Below are positions 1-4,760 of a DNA stretch of 6,685 nt, piece after piece (position 1 is the first letter of the stretch; each line of letters starts with the position of its first letter). Below the pieces are notes generated by a model, which searched no databases, was not told the DNA's origin, and worked only from the letters and a program-made list of their open reading frames with translations. The translations under genes were made by a program, and so were the position numbers. The DNA comes from an uncultured Acidobacteriota bacterium (GTDB lineage Bacteria > Acidobacteriota > Terriglobia > Terriglobales > Acidobacteriaceae): NCBI GenBank assembly GCA_903932385.1, contig CAIZGA010000577.1, forward strand, positions 1 through 6,685, read 5' to 3'.

Positions 1-67
1 GCACCGTTCATCAAACGCGAGAACCGTGCTGGCTGGGTTCTTTCCTAAATCAATCATCAATCCCAAC

Positions 68-104
68 AAAAAACGCCTGGCTTTCCTCAGAGAGCCAGGC
101 GTTT
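68..104 (-). terminator. Rho-independent terminator after the amidohydrolase gene
   Basis: A perfect 12-bp inverted repeat pairs 71-82 (AAACGCCTGGCT) with 93-104 (AGCCAGGCGTTT). Read on the minus strand, the G+C-rich stem is followed by a run of six T (complement of A68-A73), the classic layout of an intrinsic terminator. It ends the amidohydrolase transcript about 130 nt past its stop codon. Read on the plus strand, the stem can extend to 15 pairs (71-85 with 90-104) with one G-U pair and a four-base loop, but only a short T tract follows. It may therefore also work, more weakly, for a convergent plus-strand transcript. Confidence 0.85.
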
Positions 105-176
105 AAGTTAAGCGAGAGAAACGTATCATCGTTGATGCTCATCGAACATCTACCAGCGTTCTGATTCGAAACACGA

Positions 177-209
177 AGCAGCCGCGATGATACTCCTTAG
201 GCGGCTGCT
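177..209 (-). other. Hairpin in the 3' untranslated region of the amidohydrolase mRNA
   Basis: A perfect 9-bp inverted repeat pairs 177-185 (AGCAGCCGC) with 201-209 (GCGGCTGCT) around a 15-nt loop (186-200). It starts about 25 nt after the amidohydrolase stop codon. No real T tract follows on either strand, so it is not a textbook terminator. It could protect the 3' end of the mRNA or slow polymerase ahead of the stronger terminator at 68-104. Eight loop bases are complementary to 123-130 (see findings). Confidence 0.5.
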
Positions 210-234
210 CTCGTAATCGTATTGTTGTTGCGAA

Positions 235-1797
235 TTATTTCTTTGTCGGCGTAATCTGCTCCGGCAGCAGAACCTTTGGCGGATTGCTGCTCCAATGCGC
301 GGAATATCTTGGATTGCTGGTCAGTGGCTTATTCCAGTCATCCGTCGCCAAGCCGTTCAAGTCGTAAACAACCTTTCCAGCGCGAATGGTGAGCTCACAG
401 GTCAGACGGGTATCACCCGGATTGCGGCGATTGTCAGAATCCATGTAGCCGAAGCTGCCGTGTTGAACGCTGAGTACGGCAACATCCGCCGGCGCACCAA
501 CAGATAAGTTGCCGAGTTGTTCCTGCTTGATTTCACGAGCCGGATGCCATGTTGCATCGGCAACGACTTCCGGAATCGTCAACCCTGATGAAATAAACGC
601 GCCCATCACGGTCAACATGTCCTTGGTTGCTCCGTTCATGCTTCCGGTATGAAGATCGGTCGAGAGCGAGTCGGGCTTGAACCCATCGCGGATAAGCGGA
701 ATCGCAACCGCGAATCGGAAGCTACCGCCGCCAGTACCTGCATCAAAATATATGCCACGGGCACGGCCGGTGCGCAGTGCCTGACTTTCTTTCAGCGTCT
801 GCGTATCCTGCTCGCCACGGAATCCCGAGTACGTATGCGTGTAGATGTCGCCGGGCCGCAGATAAGTGGAAAGCAATTTTGAGAGCGGCCGTTCAATCCG
901 GTTCGCGCCGTAGTCAATCATCACTGGAATGTTCGCGATGGTTCCCGCTTTTACTGCCTGGATATACGGGTCCCATTCGGGGCCGGGGTAGTGCGCGCTT
1001 TTAACTCCGACAACAATTCCGGGATACCGTTTTGCCATCGCCCCGGTGAACTCGCCATCCATATCCGCGAGGTTGTCTTCGTAATTACCGCCACGCATGC
1101 CCGCGCCAACAATGTTGAGCATCACAAGCACCCGGGTCTGTGAACGATCAATAATGTGTTCTTTGAAATCCTCAAAATTGCGCCAGCCAGAACTGCCCGC
1201 ATCGACAACGGTTGTCACGCCAGTACGGAATGTGAAACCATCCGGCCAAACACTTTCATCTCCAGCAAGCGATCCCTTTTCGCCGGTGCTGGCATAGACG
1301 TGGGTATGGATATCGACCAGCCCAGGAGTCACCAGCAGTCCATGCGCATCAACAGTGCGGGCTGCGTCCGCCGCGTTGAGATGATCACCCACAGCGGCTA
1401 TCTTTCCGTCTTTAATTGCGACATCAGTTACGCGGTCAATATTGTTCTTGGCATCAATAACGCGGCCGTTCTGCAACAGCAGATCATACGGCAGCGGATT
1501 CGGAAGATTCATTGGAGTGCCAACGCGTTTCTGTGCGTAGGTGGAAGGCGGCGATCCAGGCAGGCTGAGGTTCGCGCCCTGCGGCGGCGGTTGAGTCTGG
1601 CTGGCAGCCTGCAATGTATTTGCTGCTGGCGCACTGGAGACACAACCGACGCAGCCAGTGGGACCGGAAGTCTGATAGGCAGGCGGCACCTGATTATGAG
1701 GAGTTACTTGTTGCGCCGATAGTGCAGGGATGATTGCCGCAGCGATGACAAATGTCCCGGCCAGGATGCCTGTACGGAACAGAACTTTCTCTTTCAT
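235..1797 (-). CDS. Exported metal-dependent amidohydrolase/deacetylase-family hydrolase
   Basis: This 520-residue protein belongs to the amidohydrolase superfamily, nearest in my judgement to the amidohydrolase/deacetylase (EF0837/Atu3266-like, dihydroorotase-related) group, which cleaves amide or ester bonds at a divalent-metal centre. The substrate cannot be read from sequence. Residues 1-28 form a Sec signal peptide (KEK, then a hydrophobic stretch, likely cleavage after LSA), so it should act in the periplasm or outside. Residues 29-100 are a Pro/Gln/Ser/Ala-rich linker with a GCVGC motif at 48-52. The catalytic region starts near 103. Visible metal-site residues are H164 and H166 (HTH), K266 (GVKSA, the usual carboxylated lysine), H321 (THTY) and D381 (STDLH). 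The position where I expect a His after strand 5 appears to be D295 (VMIDYG). The C-terminal part closes the small beta domain (GAPADVAVL, then RAGKVVYDLNG). The ATG at 1797 is preceded by a good GAGGGA ribosome site. It is the last gene of the minus-strand run, with its own probable promoter and a terminator behind it. Confidence 0.9.
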   Translation of the reverse strand: MKEKVLFRTGILAGTFVIAAAIIPALSAQQVTPHNQVPPAYQTSGPTGCVGCVSSAPAANTLQAASQTQPPPQGANLSLPGSPPSTYAQKRVGTPMNLPNPLPYDLLLQNGRVIDAKNNIDRVTDVAIKDGKIAAVGDHLNAADAARTVDAHGLLVTPGLVDIHTHVYASTGEKGSLAGDESVWPDGFTFRTGVTTVVDAGSSGWRNFEDFKEHIIDRSQTRVLVMLNIVGAGMRGGNYEDNLADMDGEFTGAMAKRYPGIVVGVKSAHYPGPEWDPYIQAVKAGTIANIPVMIDYGANRIERPLSKLLSTYLRPGDIYTHTYSGFRGEQDTQTLKESQALRTGRARGIYFDAGTGGGSFRFAVAIPLIRDGFKPDSLSTDLHTGSMNGATKDMLTVMGAFISSGLTIPEVVADATWHPAREIKQEQLGNLSVGAPADVAVLSVQHGSFGYMDSDNRRNPGDTRLTCELTIRAGKVVYDLNGLATDDWNKPLTSNPRYSAHWSSNPPKVLLPEQITPTKK

Positions 1798-1870
1798 ATC
1801 GTTTCCCTCATTCTGAATTGTTTACAGCCATCTCCGACCATTGCGCACGACGCTCTCGCAAAGTGCTGCC

Positions 1871-1893
1871 AGTGAATCTTTCATTGAATCACT
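1871..1893. promoter_or_regulatory. Possible operator: imperfect dyad upstream of the amidohydrolase gene
   Basis: AGTGAATC (1871-1878) and GAATCACT (1886-1893) form an inverted repeat matching at seven of eight positions, separated by 7 nt. It lies 74-96 nt upstream of the amidohydrolase start codon and overlaps the place where a -10 box would fall relative to the TTGACA at 1900-1905. This position suits a repressor site. No regulator family is recognisable from the dyad, and a chance repeat is possible. Confidence 0.3.
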
Positions 1894-1905
1894 TACAACT
1901 GTCAA
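1876..1905 (-). promoter_or_regulatory. Candidate sigma-70 promoter for the amidohydrolase gene
   Basis: On the minus strand a perfect consensus -35 hexamer, TTGACA, lies at 1905-1900 in the 185-nt gap. The best -10 at acceptable spacing (18 nt) is AAAGAT at 1881-1876, which is a poor match. A promoter here would give a 5' leader of about 70-80 nt. The strong -35 with a weak -10 would fit an activated or regulated promoter, but this is only a candidate. Confidence 0.35.
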
Positions 1906-1918
1906 ATAATACTAATTC

Positions 1919-1941
1919 CGCTTCGAGGCCAATCAGAAGCG
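1919..1941 (-). terminator. Weak terminator-like hairpin after the GGDEF-EAL gene
   Basis: CGCTTC (1919-1924) pairs with GAAGCG (1936-1941) around an 11-nt loop. On the minus strand the stem lies about 42 nt past the stop codon of the GGDEF-EAL gene and is followed by an A/T-rich stretch (GAATTAGTATTATT) rather than a clean T run. It may weakly separate the signalling genes from the amidohydrolase gene. The stem is short, so confidence is low. Confidence 0.25.
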
Positions 1942-1982
1942 CTTGGGAAAATTACGGATCGGGAAAACGACAACAATATCAC

Positions 1983-3710
1983 TCATACTACAGCAGAGTG
2001 ATGCGCGCCCTTCATTGGCTCCGGCCTGCCGAAGTAAAACCCCTGCGCTTCCTGGCAACCCACCGCGCGCAACTGACGCACCTGCGACAGCTTCTCTACC
2101 CCTTCTGCAGAAACTACCATGCCAAAGCTATCGCCTAATCCGACAATGGCATTGACCAACAGCGCCGACTGCCTGTTGTTTGGATAGCCTGAGATGAAGC
2201 TGCGATCAATCTTCAACTTATCGAAAGAAAAATCCAAAAGGTAACCCAGCGATGAATATCCTGTGCCGAAATCATCCAGCACAATGCGCGCTCCAAGGCG
2301 CTTCAAGCGCTGCAGCATCTTTATATTGATAGTGGAATTATGCAGAAATGTTGATTCCGTAATTTCAATTTCCAATTGCTTCGCCGGAAGTTTTGCCTGT
2401 TTCAATGACTCCTGAATCACATGGTGAAGTGCCCGATTCTGCAATTGCAGCGGAGACAAATTGATGGCTAGCCTTGTTCCGCGCTGCCATTGTGAAGCTT
2501 GTTGCGTTGCACTGCGTATGACCCAGTGACCCAGGTCGTCAATCAGGCCGCACTCCTCGGCTATTGGAATAAATTTGTCTGGCATCAGAATGCCGCGCTC
2601 CGGATGCTGCCAGCGCAACAACGCTTCATAGCCAACAACATTCCCCTTCTCCAGATTTACAAAACGCTGGTAGTACAACTCAAATTCATTGCGTTGCAGC
2701 GCGTGCTTCATTTCCTGTTCCAGCGCGTGGCGTGTAATCAAGTCCGCGTCCAAGCCAGGCTCATAAAAGCTGTAGTCGGTGTGGGTAATGTTCTTGGCAC
2801 GGTACATAGCCAGATTTGCGTGCTTCATCAACACATCGACTTCAATTCCATCCACTGGCGCAATTGCAATACCAATTTTCGCGCTGACGCTAACTTCCTC
2901 GCTGTTCGGACCCACACGATACGGTTGTGACAACGCCTCCGATATTCTGCTGGCCAGTACGGCTGCGTCTTTGGGCTTTTTTACTCCGGCCTGAATAATG
3001 GCGAATTCGTCGCTACCGGTGCGCGCCAAAGTATCAGATGTACGGATGCAATTGGCCAATCTGTAGACGACAGCCTTCAGCAACGTGTCACCTACCTCAT
3101 TTCCATACATCTCATTCACTCTGTTGAATCGATTGATATCGACACAGAGCAATGCGATTTTTTTCTCCTGCCGCGAATGAGAAATGGACTGTTGTAGCAG
3201 TTCCATAAAACTTGCGCGATTGGGTAGATCGGTCAGCGAATCGCTGTTTATATTCAGCGAATATTTCCGCTCGACATTTCTTCTGTCGGTCACATCCTCA
3301 ACTGTCGCCACCCAACCACCGGTGGCCACTGCGTGCTGCGTCACCGTAACAATCCTGTTCACAGCTTTGTTGATGTGCAAAACGGCACGAGTTCGCTTCA
3401 GTCCATGTTTAGCGAATGCAACTTCATACATTGAAGCCGTGCCTATTCGCTGCGCATGGGCATCCAACAGCTGTTGCAGTTTCATTCCGCTGCAAATTTG
3501 CCCCTTGCGAATGCCGAGCAGTTCGCTGAATCGTGAATTCGCATAGCGAATCACCTCATCGTCGTCATAGACGGCAATGCCCTGTGGCACGCTGTCGAGT
3601 GCCGTTTCTATCAGGCTGCCCAGCGCGCGTTGCTGGCGCAATCTGTTGCGCTTTTGAGTCGGTCGTGCATCCTGGCCGCGCGGCGACGTTAATTTCGTTA
3701 TTTTTCTCAT
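1983..3710 (-). CDS. PAS-GGDEF-EAL protein, probable cyclic-di-GMP phosphodiesterase
   Basis: From the preferred ATG at 3710 this is a 575-residue soluble protein with no signal peptide or membrane segment. A basic N-terminus leads into a PAS domain (about 33-145, PQGIAVYDDDEVIRYAN), then GGDEF (about 158-315) and EAL (about 328-575). The EAL domain looks fully active: E362 of EALLRW, N417 (INLSP), E449 (EIEITES), D479-D480 (DDFGTGYSS), K500 and D502 (KLKID), E536 (AEGVE) and Q556 (AQGF). It should hydrolyse c-di-GMP to pGpG. The GGDEF domain is degenerate: GSDEF (232-236) instead of GGDEF, DIN for DxD, FN for FK, NE for ND, GN for GH. An RxxD I-site (RTSD, 223-226) remains, so it probably senses GTP or c-di-GMP rather than making the latter. 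The PAS ligand is unknown. A longer form starting at GTG 3776 (597 residues) is possible but lacks a ribosome site; the ATG at 3710 has a modest GGGA. It follows the REC-GGDEF gene by 103 nt and likely opposes it. Confidence 0.9.
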   Translation of the reverse strand: MRKITKLTSPRGQDARPTQKRNRLRQQRALGSLIETALDSVPQGIAVYDDDEVIRYANSRFSELLGIRKGQICSGMKLQQLLDAHAQRIGTASMYEVAFAKHGLKRTRAVLHINKAVNRIVTVTQHAVATGGWVATVEDVTDRRNVERKYSLNINSDSLTDLPNRASFMELLQQSISHSRQEKKIALLCVDINRFNRVNEMYGNEVGDTLLKAVVYRLANCIRTSDTLARTGSDEFAIIQAGVKKPKDAAVLASRISEALSQPYRVGPNSEEVSVSAKIGIAIAPVDGIEVDVLMKHANLAMYRAKNITHTDYSFYEPGLDADLITRHALEQEMKHALQRNEFELYYQRFVNLEKGNVVGYEALLRWQHPERGILMPDKFIPIAEECGLIDDLGHWVIRSATQQASQWQRGTRLAINLSPLQLQNRALHHVIQESLKQAKLPAKQLEIEITESTFLHNSTINIKMLQRLKRLGARIVLDDFGTGYSSLGYLLDFSFDKLKIDRSFISGYPNNRQSALLVNAIVGLGDSFGMVVSAEGVEKLSQVRQLRAVGCQEAQGFYFGRPEPMKGAHHSAVV

Positions 3711-3813
3711 TGCTAATCCCGTCGTAAGGGAGCAATCTCCTTCAGATTGATATATTGCTTTCTTCCACGAACACACAGATTTGCATGACCATTACATTCA
3801 TCTACAACAGCAT
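3711..3813 (-). other. 103-nt gap between the cyclase and phosphodiesterase genes
   Basis: There is no terminator with a T run and no convincing -35/-10 pair here, so read-through from the cyclase gene is the simplest reading. An AAGGAG sequence sits at 3742-3737 on the minus strand, 26 nt before the preferred ATG, too far to serve it. It lies partly in a small GGAG-attg-CTCC foldback. No in-frame ATG, GTG or TTG is properly spaced after it. If the GTG at 3776 is used, part of this gap becomes coding. Confidence 0.4.
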
Positions 3814-4746
3814 TTACTCCATCATGGTGTCTGTCGGGTTGGCATAAGCTACGCAGTTGCGCCCTGCCGCTTTTGCTTTGTACAAGGCGGCGTCTACGGA
3901 ACCAAGAACATCTTCAACATTTGTATTTCCCTTTTTAACCCTGTGAAACAAAACGCCGACACTGATGGTGAGATTGATTACCTTTGTATCGCAGATAAAT
4001 GGCTCGCTGCATATTGCATTTCGAATCTGCTCGGCGCGGACCTTCGTATCTACTTCATCGCAACCGGTAAGAACGATAAGAAATTCTTCGCCGCCATAAC
4101 GACCAACCGAATCATACGGGCGCACCGCCGACTGCAGACGTCGAGCAACTTCAATCAGCACCTTGTCACCAACCAGATGGCCATGCGCATCATTGATCTG
4201 CTTGAAATAATCAACATCGCACAACATCAGGCTCAGTATCTGGCGCTCACGCATTGCGCGACACATCTCACGATTGAGAAGCGATAGAATTGCTCCCTGA
4301 TTCCATAATGTCGTCAGGGCATCGTGTGTCGCCTTGAACTGCATCTCTTCTCTGGCTTCAACCAACCGTTCTTCGAGGTCGAGGATGCGCTCGCCTACAT
4401 GCAATCGCGCCTTAAGTTCCTCCACATGGCACGGCTTTGTCAGGTAGTCGTCTGCGCCAGATTCGAGGCCGGCGATAATATCCTGCTTCGACTGCCGCGA
4501 TGTCAACAAAATGATGTACACGTAGGCCCGATCATGCTGGAAGCGTAGGCGTCGGCAAACTTCGGGCCCATCCATCTTCGGCATCATCCAGTCAATCAGC
4601 GCCAGCTTCGGACCATCTTCAGCGGATAGGATGCTGACGGCTTCGCTCCCGTCTGCAGCAACTACAACGTCATATCCACAGGTGCGCAGCATTTTTTCCA
4701 TCAACAATCTGGATGTTGCATCATCATCTGCAATAAGAATTTTCAT
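3814..4746 (-). CDS. Response regulator with diguanylate cyclase output (REC-GGDEF)
   Basis: This 310-residue cytoplasmic protein makes cyclic di-GMP from two GTP under control of a phosphorylated receiver. The REC domain (about 1-120) has the acidic pocket DDD at 7-9, phospho-acceptor D52 (LIDWMMPKMDG), the T/S switch position in LLTS (82-83) and K104 (YLTKP). A short helical linker (about 121-139, ERLVEAREEM), probably a coiled coil for dimerisation, leads to the GGDEF domain (about 140-302). This has DVDYFKQIND (177-186), GH (189-190) and a canonical GGEEF at 218-222. An RxxD inhibitory site (RPYD, 209-212) sits exactly five residues before it, predicting product feedback inhibition. Layout and length match single-REC cyclase regulators. 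The start lies 12 nt after the kinase stop codon, and the AGGA ribosome site overlaps that TAG, so the two genes are almost surely cotranscribed and perhaps translationally coupled. The hybrid kinase upstream is the obvious phosphodonor; this is inferred from position. Confidence 0.95.
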   Translation of the reverse strand: MKILIADDDATSRLLMEKMLRTCGYDVVVAADGSEAVSILSAEDGPKLALIDWMMPKMDGPEVCRRLRFQHDRAYVYIILLTSRQSKQDIIAGLESGADDYLTKPCHVEELKARLHVGERILDLEERLVEAREEMQFKATHDALTTLWNQGAILSLLNREMCRAMRERQILSLMLCDVDYFKQINDAHGHLVGDKVLIEVARRLQSAVRPYDSVGRYGGEEFLIVLTGCDEVDTKVRAEQIRNAICSEPFICDTKVINLTISVGVLFHRVKKGNTNVEDVLGSVDAALYKAKAAGRNCVAYANPTDTMME

Positions 4747-4760
4747 TCTTCTTCATTCCT
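4747..4760 (-). promoter_or_regulatory. Ribosome binding site overlapping the kinase stop codon
   Basis: On the minus strand the sequence reads TAGGAATGAAGAAGA directly before the cyclase ATG. The TAG (4761-4759) ends the kinase gene, and AGGA within it serves as the Shine-Dalgarno sequence about 9-10 nt before the start. A purine-rich GAAGAAGA lies closer in and could contribute. This arrangement favours coupled translation and a fixed kinase-to-cyclase ratio. Confidence 0.6.

Larger units (their letters stand above)
1..234. other. Noncoding left edge, possibly with the end of a plus-strand gene
   Basis: This stretch lies downstream of the amidohydrolase stop codon. It contains two hairpins, listed separately, and no convincing complete gene. 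Reading plus-strand frame 1 from base 1 gives fifteen codons (ending ...AGWVLS) and then a TAA at 46-48, about 22 nt before the terminator stem. That is where the tail of a convergent plus-strand gene would end. The evidence is weak, because the other two plus frames and at least one minus frame are also open over these few bases. I therefore do not call a CDS. Confidence 0.3.

Noticed and set aside
1156..1722. Plus-strand 188-codon open frame opposite the amidohydrolase
   Set aside because: It lies wholly antisense to a gene with clear domains and a good ribosome site. Its translation is Arg/Ser-rich with no recognisable motif, as expected for a shadow frame.
1937..1944. AAGCGCTT palindrome as an operator
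   Set aside because: An 8-bp palindrome is too short and too common to support a call. It overlaps the weak hairpin already listed.
3781..4287. Plus-strand 168-codon open frame opposite the GGDEF domain of the cyclase
   Set aside because: It is antisense to the conserved GGEEF coding region, with no domain or ribosome site.
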